A stretch of DNA of 64,000 nucleotides from Diphasiastrum complanatum (Eukaryota; Streptophyta; Lycopodiopsida; Lycopodiales; Lycopodiaceae). This document shows, piece by piece, positions 11,260 to 21,792 of the stretch. The translations under genes were made by a program, and so were the position numbers. The notes under the pieces are model-generated. The model saw only the letters and a program-made list of their open reading frames with translations, was not told where the DNA came from and ran no database searches. The stretch spans positions 3,977,079 through 4,041,078 of the forward strand of contig CM055107.1 of assembly GCA_029204225.1 (NCBI GenBank), read 5' to 3'. How positions within the stretch are numbered: the stretch's first letter is position 1; each line of letters opens with the position of its first letter.

Positions 11260-11437
11260 AGATCTCTAGTTTTATGAGGACATCTCCCTGTTGGCAAATT
11301 AGAATAAAAAATGTGTGCCAGTTACAGTTGAACTTGACAACATTGGCTAGATCTCTAGTTTTATGAGGACATCTCCCTGTTGGCAAATTCGAATAAAAAA
11401 TGTGTGCCAGTTACAGCTGAACAAGCCTGAACTTGGC
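11260..11437. repeat. 89-bp tandem duplication
   Basis: The unit starting GATCTCTAGTTTTATGAGG at 11261 is repeated from 11350 with very few differences ('AAATTAGAAT' against 'AAATTCGAAT'). After about 11420 the second copy carries a small insertion near 'CAAGCCTGAACTTGG'. Confidence 0.85.
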
Positions 11438-12249
11438 AACATTGGCAATGCACTAAGAATTGGAACAACTGGGAATCCAGTTTGTGTGGCAAAGCTAAAG
11501 GAAAGAATGAGCCTTGAGGTGCCAGCCTTGGAATTTCTGCATGTCACTGGCTTACTTGCCTTTCAAAGAAAGGCAAATCATTTTCCAACTTACCCAACTA
11601 TTCAAAAGGCAGATTCAAAAATTCAAATTTAATAAAAAACAGTCTAATTTTATCCTCAGATTCCAGAATACAACAAGATCACACAGGGATTATGTCAAAA
11701 AATGCTGAAAATTTATTACAAAAGGTACCCTCGAATCATTCATGTCGTAGTCTGTAAGACTCGTATGAAAGCTAGGAGTTAAAAGCCCTTCAATTTAAAA
11801 GGTACTTATGCACGTCAAATTTCATGTCTTTCATAATCCGTACCTTACCTTGAAGCTAGTGCAGGCCTATAAGCTATGATAATCACAACTTGCAACTTGG
11901 GGCTAGCCTCAACCCGTCAAATGGAAATCTGAAAATGGTTGCAAAAACAATGGCCAATAAGGCATGGACACATGGATGTAACGGCTACTATGTCCCTCCC
12001 CTAACGGTCCTTTAACCTTTTTAAACGCCGCATCAGGAATCTTGGCCTCAACCATACTAATAATTTATATTGCAATTTCATTTAATCTTTTTCACCTTTT
12101 GGGGAGGGGGAAGTTGCCCTTAGGCTGCAGGCCCTTTGCCTCTGGCTTACCACTCTCAATCGAAGGTGGTCCAAGGAACGGACCTTCCAAATTATTAAAA
12201 CATTTTTTACTTCCTTAATTTTATGATCCTTTTTATCATAAAAAAAATT
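11438..12249. other. No gene recognised
   Basis: Mixed-composition DNA with small open frames (for example 11363-11632 plus) that show no family signature. Confidence 0.4.
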
Positions 12250-12630
12250 TATGCACTTCTATGCTTAAAAGGTGCATGTAAAAAACATTGTAAACATTTT
12301 TTTTGGGGGAGAGGGAAGGTCACCCTCCAAGGCCGTTTTGCCGAGAAAGGGCCTTCGGCCCGGTGGTAGCCCGAGGCGGAAGGCCCTTCCCACTGCGGAA
12401 CGATTGAGGAGCTGACCTTCCGCGGCATGCAAACTCACCGCCCTCGGCCGAAGGCACTTCCCACTACGGAACGACCAAGGAGGTCACCTTCCGCGATATG
12501 AAAACTCTTTTTACTTTTATTTTTCTTCTTTTTTTTGAGATAAAATATTTTTTCCGCATAACGGAAGGTGCATGTATAAAATTTTAGGGAAAAAAAAAGC
12601 ACTGAAATTACGTTTTGTGAGGCACCTCCT
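12250..12630. repeat. GC-rich dispersed repeat related to 53236-53546
   Basis: GC-rich blocks with CGGAAGG, CCTTCCG and 'GAAGGCCCTTCCCACT' are framed by 'AAGGTGCATGTAAAAAA' (about 12270) and 'GGAAGGTGCATGTATAAAA' (about 12555). The insertion at 53236-53546 has the matching 'TTTACATGCACCTTTCGCC' and similar GC-rich blocks, with T/A runs beside them. This suggests a shared non-coding mobile repeat family. No terminal repeats or target duplication were established for this copy. Confidence 0.45.
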
Positions 12631-12917
12631 TTTTCTTCATGAAAAGCAAAAAATGATTTTACAATTGAGGAAGTGTCTTTGTTTTCTTTTTTAAAAAAAG
12701 GAAAAGAAGGATGATTATAGGTACGGGATGAAGTCTATGGCAAGGGGTTGTACACTCTCACACTCATGCAGGGAGAGGAGCAAAGCCCTCGACTAGACCG
12801 TTATCTTTTATGTTGTAGGAATTGGTCATGAATTCCTAAGCACAATGAATCATCAGTGAGATTAAAAAAATATACATAGCATAAAGAGAATTACAAAAAC
12901 TTGTGTATCTTCAAATA

Positions 12918-13322
12918 TCAATATGCCTTTGAATTTACAGCATTATAGTTTAGTTTGTTATATATGTGCTTGCTAGTTGATTTGTAATGTTGAACATAAA
13001 ACTTTTCAATTCTATTAGCCACTTTCCTGTCTTCAACGACATCTAGAACCTCAACATGAAACTGTTTATAAAAAGATCAATCTACACAATATTGTTTTCT
13101 CATTTTTTTGGGCGGCATCCTTGCATGTTTTTGCAATCGACGTTGCAAGTTGCATGTTTGGCTGATGTAGACTTGATGTATTCCTTTGCACTCTATTTTG
13201 TAAACTAAATATGTAACTTTGGACGTTTCCTTGATCATGTTGTTTCCTACAACCAAAACTCGTATTAGTTCTACGCAAAGCCTACAAATGAACAGGTTGA
13301 TGGTTGTATGGCTCAAATTCAC
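12918..13322 (-). pseudogene. GIY-YIG nuclease-domain reading frame with one in-frame stop
   Basis: The minus-strand frame reads through a GIY-YIG-like core: 'YLVYKIECKGIHQVYISQT' followed by 'CNLQRRLQKHA'. In this family the pattern is Y-x(n)-VYIGQT-x-NLxxRLxxH; here the usual Gly before Gln-Thr is Ser. A TGA at 13077-13079 interrupts the frame. Beyond it the same frame continues for 52 codons with 'FHVEVLDVVEDRKVANRIEK' and 'FYVQHYKSTSKHIYNKLN'. These match the family's 'E-x-x-x-I-x-x-Y' and Asn-containing C-terminal part. The upstream start is unclear; no ATG precedes the domain in frame. It could be a remnant of a mobile intron, of a Penelope-like element, or of a small host nuclease gene. 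No reverse transcriptase is adjacent. Confidence 0.6.
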
Positions 13323-13439
13323 CTACGTACTAGATGCAGAAGAAACATTGACTGAGAAGATTCTCCCTGTAAGCAATTATGTATTAGTATGTAATGAATT
13401 TTACATGGTTATCTATAATCAAAATCATAAACAAATGTA

Positions 13440-13983
13440 GATAGCAATACTCACTTACTTGATCTGTGATTATTGCAAAAACTTCGCTTTGCAGAACATC
13501 TAGAACCGTGTCAATCTAAACTGGACCTTCTGTTCATTTTGTACCATCATTTGACGAATTGCCCAATTTTTTTCCCAAGTCCATCATAACTGCATTACGC
13601 CATGTCTTTCCATTCATCATCATATGCAATCAAGGAGGAGCTACCAAGTTTGTAGGCCTTACAAGGAGTACTTATTGCTGAAGAGTGTCTGGTGATGCAT
13701 AAGGTTCATTGATCTTGTTGGGGCCAAGCTTGGTGGGTATGTCCCTAACTTGCTTCAACTTCATCTTGCCCTATATTTTGACCTTTATATTTGTTAGCTT
13801 TTGGATGTTTACCATGGTCATGCCTAAAATATTATGGCTGCAACTACAATTCATTGAGATTTTTTTTCAGCAGTTAGATTCTATAGTGGTGCCAAGTCGA
13901 CAATCCTACTTGTAAACAAAAATATCCTTGAATTGGATTTTGAGAGCTTCCTATTTTTAAAAACTTCTTTCGAAATACCAAAT
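13440..13983 (-). other. Possible coding relic, unrecognised
   Basis: On the minus strand a broken frame contains 'MNGKTWRNAVMMDLGKKLG' and 'IDTVLDVLQSEVFAIITDQV', with stops between them. The amphipathic, protein-like composition suggests a former gene, perhaps a partner gene of the neighbouring CACTA element, but no known domain is recognised. Confidence 0.25.
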
Positions 13984-14790
13984 CTAGTTTACAATGTATA
14001 CCTGGTTCCCAACACAAGGTGCATCATGACATTCAAATATAATTTTCTTTTTTAATGCATCCATTACACGCACTTTCCCCCTTCGAAACAAAATCCCATT
14101 CCGAATGGAAAAGTCATCCACTACCTTCTTATCTTTCACAACCAACTGATCACCTTGCAAATCAGTAATCGATTGAGAGCCATTTATAATCCTTTGCCAT
14201 ATAGGTCTGAAATGAGGATCTTGTTCATAAAGACCTCGAAATGAAAGATAGAAATCAGTAGTGATCTCAGTGAACGACAACTCATTCACCTTTGCAATCC
14301 AACTTAAGGCATCCACCACTTGATTTGATGATCCTTTAATATATCTCAAATCAAAGTCAAATTCTTGCATCAGCTTAGCCCATCAAGCCTTTCGACCCCT
14401 AAGGTCTTTCCGATTACAAAAATACTTTAATGATCTGAGCACACTATAAATTGACTACCATATAAATAGTGTCTCCACGTCTTCAACGCATGCACAATTG
14501 CAAAAAGTTCTTTTTTTTTTGGATTGTATACCTAGTCTGTGCATTAGATAACTTCTTACTCTCAAAAGCAACTGGCTTTCCCTCTTGTAGAAGAACTACA
14601 CCAACCGCATAATCAATAGCATCCACTTTAACCAAAAAAGGTTTGTCAAGATCTGCTATGATCAAAACTGGTGCTGAGACAATTAGTTCATTAAGTTTAT
14701 TAAAACTTGCATCCAATGTCTAATTCCACATGAGAGGTGGACTCAGTCTACCTTTTCGAGTAATTGTCCCCTTCAACGCATTGTTGACAG
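13984..14790 (-). pseudogene. Chromovirus-type gypsy RNase H and integrase zinc-finger relic
   Basis: Minus-strand frames (14790-14483, then 14370-13984) carry 'VGVVLLQEGKPVAFESKKLS' of RNase H. Next comes the connection 'FDFDLRYIKGSSNQVVDALS', then the start of the integrase HHCC finger 'IIFECHDAPCVGN', where the frame is cut off. The same order is seen in the chromovirus at 28244-33731. Stops between 14370 and 14483 break the frame. The upstream end is fused to a CACTA transposase frame. Confidence 0.8.
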
Positions 14791-16745
14791 GTAGCAATCT
14801 TCGAATAGACAAGGCCCTCTCTTTTTTCTCTTCTTCATATAGGTCTAACCATTTATCCATAACTCCACAATTATAAAGCATGAATGTAGAAATTTTTTCT
14901 CGTTGGAAGGGTGCCAACCTATGGACCTTTCCCATCCCTTGAGGTTTTTCACTAGTTACCTCTTCAGCTTCCTCATTACGCCACAATAGTGGAGCAGATG
15001 GATGTAGTTGGTGCAAAATTTCAGTAACATAAAAAAGAGATTCATGTACTAACCATCCCTCTGACATGCTACCTTCAGGCCTTGCCTTTTGACGCACAAA
15101 ATCTTTTAAGACTTTCATGTATCTTTCCATAAAGAACATCCACCTAAAAAGTCACAAATGGTCAAAAATAAGTGTTTTATTTAATGAGTTCATGTATCAA
15201 TTGATTTAGTACACATGCAAAAGAAAATTTATGCACTTATACCTAGTGTGCACTGGACCAGCAATAGAAACTTCTTCAACCAAGTGCACCAATAAATGCA
15301 CTTGTGAGTCATGATGGAAGTCAAAAAATATCTCTCACACACGCTTACAATCTCCACCATATCCTCATGTCTCTTGCGAAGATCCAGCTCACGGATTTCT
15401 TTTGAACACATCCATCTGCAACATATTCATTCCATTTTATGTCTATTTGAATTTCCAATCAATAAATATTAAATAAAAAAAATACACCAAGTACATTTAA
15501 ATACCTGACAATGATTGATAGTTTGTATATGGTCTCACAAATATCTTTTGACAAGCACCCACAAATTGACAATGGATAGATGAATTGAATCATCTTTAAC
15601 CAATCATGAGATTTGAGACCTTGCAACTTTCCATCCATTGTGAATGATGACCGTAGAGAATGGGCAAAACCAATTGGTGTTCTAATATGAATAATGGAGC
15701 GCACATGGTTAAGCTCCTCCTTAGTGAATGTCCAAGGTACTTTTGGAGCATGATCTTCACCATCATTTATCCAATATTCTTTTTTGGTGTTTGATTCTTT
15801 TAGATTGTGCCTTGCAGCAATGGTATTTTTTTCACCAATCAAGTGTTTCCAAATACATTCACCCACACTTTTAAATATGTGTATTGGATCAAGTAGGTGA
15901 TTAATCGAAGGTTATTCCAATATTCCAAACGATGAAATATAGATAATCTTTTCATACCATCGATTGGCTTTGCTTGAGATTCTCCCCATAGTTTTCGCCA
16001 ATCTTCCACAGACATCCTCTTTGGAGGCATCTCTCTCTCAGCTCTTCCTCCAAAACCTCTTCTATGAGTGTCTCTGAATGGATGGCCTTCATGCAAGTAT
16101 TTACGATGATTTTCATAAACCACTTTTTTGAGACTATAGGAGTATCTTCCCACAAGAATTGGCCCGCACAAAAAAGAAGCATTTTTTCCAACCGTTTGAA
16201 AGCCTGCCCAACAAATGGATACTATCACTATTAAAAAAAGTATATGTCAAACAATAATTATAGCCATTGTAGTATATCATGTAAATGTTCGTAATATTAG
16301 TTGTATGTAACTCTAAACAAACTCCTATGTACACAGGATAGACATTGTTTGAATGAATACCTGAGCATTCACCTAATCCTGGATAGTCATGCATTGTCCA
16401 CATTACAATGCCCATGACTTCAAATTCATCATTCATTGGAAGCTCATTTTCATCGTTGGAACTTGTTTGCAAAGAAGTAGATCTAGATGAGCTAGATTCA
16501 TATGCATTAGTCTCTTGATTAATGCGCTCATCAATTTCCATCATCTCTTTTAAGCCTTGACGTAGACGACGAGGTAATTGCTTTATATGAGGACCGTTGT
16601 ATTGCATTCGTCGTCTACATCGACCATTATGAGGATTATTGTCTCCAATGCTAAATAAGGATGAAGAATCCTGTATACCAAAATAACAAGAAGTAGGTTG
16701 AAACAATGCTTGATAAACATTTCCTCCCAATACTTGATAGATCTA
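14791..16745 (-). pseudogene. CACTA (En/Spm) TNP2 transposase C-terminal half, spliced and broken
   Basis: Exons are visible at 16745-16361, 16203-15505, 15415-15243 and 15143-about 14795, with GT-AG introns of 157, 89 and 99 bp. Landmarks of the Transposase_21/DUF4218 pair appear in order: 'MWTMHDYPGLGECS', 'HEGHPFRDTHRRGFGG', 'IFHRLEYWNNLR', 'GLKSHDWLKMIQFIYPL', and after splicing 'RWMFFMERYMKVLKDFVRQK' and 'EGSMSEGWLVHESLF'. A single-base loss near 15907 shifts the frame within 'YWNNLR'. The part of Transposase_21 normally found before MWTMHDYPG is missing. It is replaced by an Arg/Ser-rich stretch ('RCRRRMQYNGPHIKQLPRR') that I do not recognise. In its C-terminal exon the frame runs on into gypsy pol sequence. 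No terminal CACTA ends were located. Confidence 0.85.
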
Positions 16746-17045
16746 AATGTTGCATATGAATATAAATTACCTCTTTGTTTAAAAGTATGAATATACCAAT
16801 GTATCTATTAGACCATTTTTCTTTTCAACTTGTTAATATTCAATGAACTCAAAGAATTGCATGCTTCTACATATTTACATATTTATGAATTTCACATTCA
16901 TTAGCTTTCACTTATTATCTTATATGCATATCAACAAAATTTAAATCTTCACATTTGACTTATTGTCTTTTGCAAACATTTGGGTAGAGGACAGTTGAAA
17001 CTATACTTGATGAACAATTCCTCCCCAAACCTGATAGATCTAGTG
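16700..17045 (-). repeat. Duplicated exon-start block
   Basis: The block following a potential acceptor (AG then ATCTATCA) at 16740-16697 is repeated with several changes at 17041-16995, again directly after an AG. About 45 bp are shared ('GGTTTGGGGAGGAATTGTT' against 'AGTATTGGGAGGAAATGTT'). The second copy holds a stop and decays, so only the first can serve as an exon. Confidence 0.5.
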
Positions 17046-17070
17046 GCACAGACCATTACATAAGTGCATT

Positions 17071-17700
17071 TTACATTCCTAGTAAATATTCTTCTTTTCC
17101 ATTGGTGCGTTTTTCAAAATCACAATTCGTCAATAGAGGGTGGCCAATGGAACTAATTATATATGCAGCAATGTTTCCATGCACATCCGGACGTCCATCA
17201 ATGTATGTACAATTTGCCCTTGAGATGTTGCCTCCTTGCATGCGTTGCTCCTCTAAAGAACAAGCATTTGAATTCAAGCCATATACTTGCATCATCCATT
17301 GGTGACGACACAAAGCATGCCAATCACCCCAATTGTATTGAGGTCCTGCATATGGCATCAATGTCACAACACTATTTAGAGGGACATCAATACTACTCAA
17401 TGCAAAAAGGCCCAAACCAGCCTCAAGAAAGTGTTCACTAGGCATGATCATGTACATTCGACCCCAATACATAAATGGTGTTCCATTTAATGGTAATGGT
17501 GATTGGAGTGGCCAACACGAATATCTACTTCTAATGAAAGTTTTTACTAATGGTTGCAAGCTAGGTGGAAGAGGATTGTCATACAAAGAACCTAGAATGT
17601 CTTTTGACACATCAACAATGCATAGTAATTTGCAATTATCTTTCAAACTAGTCATAATACGTTTAAGACGTACTTGCAAAATCGGAATCTGAATAGGCAA
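17071..17700 (-). pseudogene. SET-domain-like ORF next to the CACTA transposase
   Basis: One open frame of about 210 codons. It holds 'EHFLEAGLGLFALSSIDVPL', like the SET N-terminal GxG...A..I motif, then 'VVTLMPYAGPQYNWGDWHAL'. A C-terminal block, 'YIDGRPDVHGNIAAYIISS', is followed by 'TNCDFE'. In SET domains the last block is DG...GN.A..IN[HS]S...PNC. Here the usual Asn is Ile, so the cofactor/catalytic pocket may be damaged. The frame begins inside copia RNase H sequence at its 5' side, so its true start is lost, hence the call as a relic. It runs in the same direction as the CACTA gene, about 330 bp upstream, and may be a captured host domain or part of that element's own coding capacity. 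The SET assignment is from motif order only. Confidence 0.5.
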
Positions 17701-17992
17701 CAATGGTTAGATCTTCATTCTTGTACAATAAACCATAATCTTGAGTAGAAGATACATATCTTAGAACTCTCTTGGCCATCTTCCAATGTTGGATCTTGGG
17801 ATCTTGCATAAATTGACTCAATTTGTGCACACAATAGCTCAAATCGGGTCTAGTGATAGTAAGCCAAGAGCCTATAAGACTCCTATAAATTTCAATGATT
17901 TTGCACCACCAACTATTCTTGAGGGAACTCCCATTCCAGTGGTGGCCTATAAAACGCTGGCGCAAAAGCTGAAAGCCACAATGGAGTAGCAC
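17701..17992 (-). pseudogene. Copia reverse transcriptase/RNase H scrap
   Basis: The frame contains 'ITRPDLSYCVHKLSQFMQDP' and 'AKRVLRYVSSTQDYGL', then 'IVAYSDSDFASTS', which is the RT-RNase H junction of Ty1/copia. Only about 290 bp remain. It is bounded by the SET-like ORF on one side and the gypsy post-pol ORF on the other. Confidence 0.85.
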
Positions 17993-19260
17993 ACCAAACT
18001 ACAGCACTCATACACTGCTTCCGTCGAGGCCCTTAACCAGCATATCGCCACCCTGGAAGAGAGGTTAAAAGCAACTGCCCAGTCAACGCCTTCTGTCCAT
18101 GCAGAGCACGCCCAGTTCCATAATTCCAGACACCACTTTGATGGACCAGATGGTGGAGATGGAGCAGGATTCTAGCAGCCTGCTCCTGCTACTCAAGGCT
18201 CATCCTTTCAAGGCCAACCCTTAGGGTAAGGAGCTCAAGCACCAACCAATCCATTGGGCTCTGGTGATACCAGTTCCCAACATTATCTTTTTTCTACCTC
18301 CGCTTCTAAGCCCCTCGACACCACTACCCTCCCATTTATTCAACGCCAATTTTTCCCTTAATCACAAAGAATTGCTGAAGATAACCCTTCTCCTCCTCTC
18401 TCCCCTGAACTTGATCCCCAAATTCAGTATGCCATTGCCTCTGAAGCACCAATCATTTGGCACAGAATCATGCCCATAGAACCAAACAAGGAGTTGCGGG
18501 CCTCTCAAGAATTTGCCAAGCAATATCCAACCACAAAGGAGCACGGGGGCTACATATTGCCAGATCAACACCAGTGTAAAACACATAAAGAAGTAGTCAA
18601 ACTCTTGGATCCACAACCCCTTTGACATCATTAGCTCTTCCTGTAAAGCAAAACCTCCATGGCACGGTATCTCGAAGCACCCTCCTACATGCATACAAAT
18701 CCATATTATTATCCGGTAGCGAGGTGAGAACCATTTCCTGCCACCAAGGTCAAGAACTAAATATTTTGGCCCAAGCTATAGGCGTCGATACCGGCAACTT
18801 AGCTGAAGAGGTGGTCACCAACTGCCGTGTATTCTACCAGAAGCACCATGGCAACTTTGATCGCGATGTCAAATATTTTGCGGACAATTGCAGCCTGACA
18901 GCATTTGTGGCAGAACTCAAGGGTTTCTGGGATCGAGGGCTACCCCCAGTAGCCATTGATATCAATAAACCACTACGCATGCAAGACGACCACATTAGCA
19001 TAGCAAGGCTTTATTATTGCGCTGTCCTTACTTCGGCCCTGCACGTTGATATGGTGGAGCTATGGAAAACACATAGGTTTCTATGGGGTATGCTCCATTA
19101 CTACAAACCCATGCCCTTCCTGAACAAATTGTGATGGCAAATGATGAAGGGCATCAACAACAAAATTTACCAATCCCGCCAGCAACAGTCTCGCCTCAAG
19201 AAGCGTAAAAGATCCAGGACGAAAAGGCTTCGATTGGTGTGGGACCACCAATCCAATAAG
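17905..19260 (+). pseudogene. Gypsy post-pol ORF (coiled coil plus C-terminal domain), copy 1
   Basis: The relic opens with a likely coiled coil ('VAYKTLAQKLKATME', then 'VEALNQHIATLEERLKA'). A Pro/Gln/Ser-rich middle with several stops follows, then a longer frame at 18622-19134. That frame's last third aligns by eye with the plus-strand ORF near 27960-28240. 'FYQKHHGNFD..VKYFADNC' parallels 'LEQFHHRNHQSVDSTMRQAA', and 'DDHISIARLYYCAVLTSALH' parallels 'KDQLTMAHIYYRAAMTASQH'. It sits directly before a polypurine tract and an LTR, so it is the last coding region of its element. No known env, gag or pol domain is recognised. Confidence 0.6.
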
Positions 19261-19271
19261 GAGGGGGATAA
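19257..19271 (+). promoter_or_regulatory. Gypsy polypurine tract
   Basis: AAGGAGGGGGATAA immediately precedes TGTTAGC, the start of an LTR, which fixes the element's plus-strand orientation. Confidence 0.75.
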
Positions 19272-19700
19272 TGTTAGCAACTGTGCTAACACAGAAAAAA
19301 TAAAAAGTAAGAAACAAAACTCTGTGGCATGTGTTTTGTAAGTCCATGAGTAGAAGCTTAAAATAATAATAAACTTAGACTTAGAACTTAAACTTAGGAA
19401 CCTTAAGCTTAGAAATATTTGTCTTAAGTATTCCTAAGCTAGAAACTTTGAGGTTCTAAATTGTAAGTTAGAAGTTTCAGAATGGCTAGAAATAAATCAG
19501 TCCCATAAGTTAGTGGATACTTATGAAAGGCCCTCCTTTCCATAAACGGAGAGGTATTTGCCATGTAAAAACACTTTGAGATTAAGCTATTAAATTCTCT
19601 ATTTTGAGACTATCTCTCTATTTCACTTTTGTTCTCTTTGGGAAGGTGCATAACTTGAGGGAAGGTGCTCGGGCCTCTTCTTGCCTCCTCATCGGTTAAT
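19272..19700 (+). repeat. 3' LTR of the gypsy element with post-pol ORF
   Basis: It starts TGTTAGCAAC after the polypurine tract. The LTR holds AACTTAG/AACTTAA runs and the phrase CAGTCCCATAAG, shared with 1850-2215 (inverted) and about 34000-34300. The downstream end near 19700 is an estimate. Confidence 0.6.
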
Positions 19701-20640
19701 ATTGTGACATGTGTTATTTTGATTGATTATTAGTTAGCTGCAATCTTTCATTTCCATTCCCATTGGGAGTTAATTTAGGATTTAGTTAACTACCTTGTTA
19801 GTTGGGTAAGCCTTAGTGAGGTCCTATTATTTGTCATTTCTAGATAGTTCATTCCATTCTTAGCACTATGGGTAAGTCTTAGTGCTTTCATCATCGTTCT
19901 TATTTCCACATTTCTATTTGAAGCTTGGTAGAAACTTAAAAAGTGGATGATCCTCTCTATACTACACCGCATTGTGAGTAAATCTAGCCAACATGCACAA
20001 ACAAGATTTACTTCCAATAGATGGGATACAAAAATGTGATGATTTTTTATTATCCATTTGATAGCATGAAATTAGTTTATGTTTGGAATATCTATCTACT
20101 TGCTCTCAGATTTTATGCAAGTAGGATTGGTCAATTCATTCATTTGTTGGATGATGGTGTTTTTACATGTTGTGAGGCAATTTGTAAACTTATTATGAGA
20201 ATAAGTGAATCATCCTCCAAGGACACTTTTATCCATAATGAAGTATTTAGACTCATTAGATCTGAGATTAGCATGGAAATCAAGCATGAAGAAATGATGC
20301 AAAATCTTTGTTATTTAAGCATGCATAATCTTGCCAATCTTGATATGCCTAATTCTCAAGATCTTGGTAACATGATAGTTGGACCCATTCTGTGCCTCCG
20401 TAATCGGTCGGATCTAGAGGGCAAAGAAGGGGTTTTGGATCTCCAAACGGGTGAGTAATCACTGTGTAGTAATGGGTTTCGATCCAATGGGGAGAGGGTA
20501 AACGAGAAAATGAGGAATGAGGATCTAAGCCTATTGGGGTGAGATTCTTCATCCTATCTTCTTCTTTTTGGGCTTTCTTGGTTTCTTCTTCTTTCTTTTT
20601 GGTTCCTTGGTTGCTTTTGGTTTATCTAGGCATCCTTGGC
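19701..20640. other. No recognised gene; one 145-codon open frame
   Basis: A plus-strand frame at 20021-20458 (145 codons) starts with ATG and is uninterrupted. It is Leu/Ile/Met-rich with 'ICKLIMRISESSSKDTFIHN' and 'EEMMQNLCYLSMHNLANLDM'. I do not recognise it. Its 3' part may overlap the end of the chromovirus LTR that follows. It could be a relic or chance. Confidence 0.25.
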
Positions 20641-21773
20641 TCTAGATTTTCTCCTCAAGAGGTTGATCTTTGGCAAGGGAGGTGAACAATGAAAGGAAAT
20701 CCTACCTTTTACAAGTAGAGGTGAGGAAGACCTCCAAATCCAAGGTAGAGCCTCCAAATGTCCTCAAGCAACCTACAAGCTTCAAGATGCTCCCCAACTC
20801 CAAGCTAGGATGCCTCCACCTGCAAGTAAGGATCTGCAAGCCTCCAAGGATCTCTCCTCCACCTGTGTCCCTACTCTTTAAACACAAAGATAGATAACAA
20901 GCTGGCCTCAAGTATTCACCACCCAACCATAGGTAGATCCAAGCGCCAAGCAAGACCTATCTAGCACCCCCTTGCTAACCATAAACAAATCACAAGCATA
21001 CCACAACACTCCATAGCATTCTCAAGATCCAAACCCTACTTATGTCCCATACCATAAGCAAGATCCAAACCTCAAGCATACTACCACAAGAAAGCACTCT
21101 ACACACTAGTAGGAACACTAGAGCATAAGCAAAGCAAACAACAGAGATCTCTCCCCTCCCAATGGGCGCCCTACTACCCTCATATAGATGGCCCATGGAC
21201 CCCTCCAATGCACTATGGATTCCATGTACATCCAATGAGAGAGAGAAGCCTAGGGGAGTTAAAGAATCTCCAAGAGCCTCCATAGGCTTATGGAAGGTCA
21301 AGAGACTCCTTCCATAACCTACAACTCTTTGAATGTCTTTCTTGTGGGAGTTGGAAACTCAATGGACACTTTAGAAGGGCGTCCTCCTACTAGGTCCCAT
21401 TGCCCAAGTTGTGCATGTATAGACCAAATAAAGTTATATGGTTCAAGGTTGAGGCCCAAGGTTTTAGAAAAATAGTCATCCAATGACTTTCTACAACCTC
21501 ACTAGGTTCCATACCTCCATCCAAGGCATAGACACCTACCTGTCCTTAACCAAGGACACTATTACCTTAAGCTAAGGTACCTATCCTTAATACTAAGGGT
21601 ATCCCTTATCCAAAGGTCACGTGACTCCATACCTCCAACTAAGGTATAGTCACATGTCTGTCCTTATCCAAGGGCACATACCCTAAATCCTAAGGGTACC
21701 TTGCCATTTAGCCCCCAACACTAAATGGACTATTAGGGGTCTGAAGTACTGCTAGTTACATAGGTATGTAACA
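20641..21773 (-). repeat. Chromovirus 3' LTR and attached DNA
   Basis: On the minus strand TGTTACATAC begins at 21773 directly after a polypurine tract (21774-21792, GGGGGAAGGAA), so this is the start of a 3' LTR. Inside are short repeated phrases such as 'CTCCATACCTCCA..TAAGGTATAGTCAC' and 'TCCTTATCCAAGG'. The far end of the LTR is not defined, so 20641 is only a limit. Confidence 0.5.
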
Positions 21774-21792
21774 TTCCTTCCCCCTAAACTTA

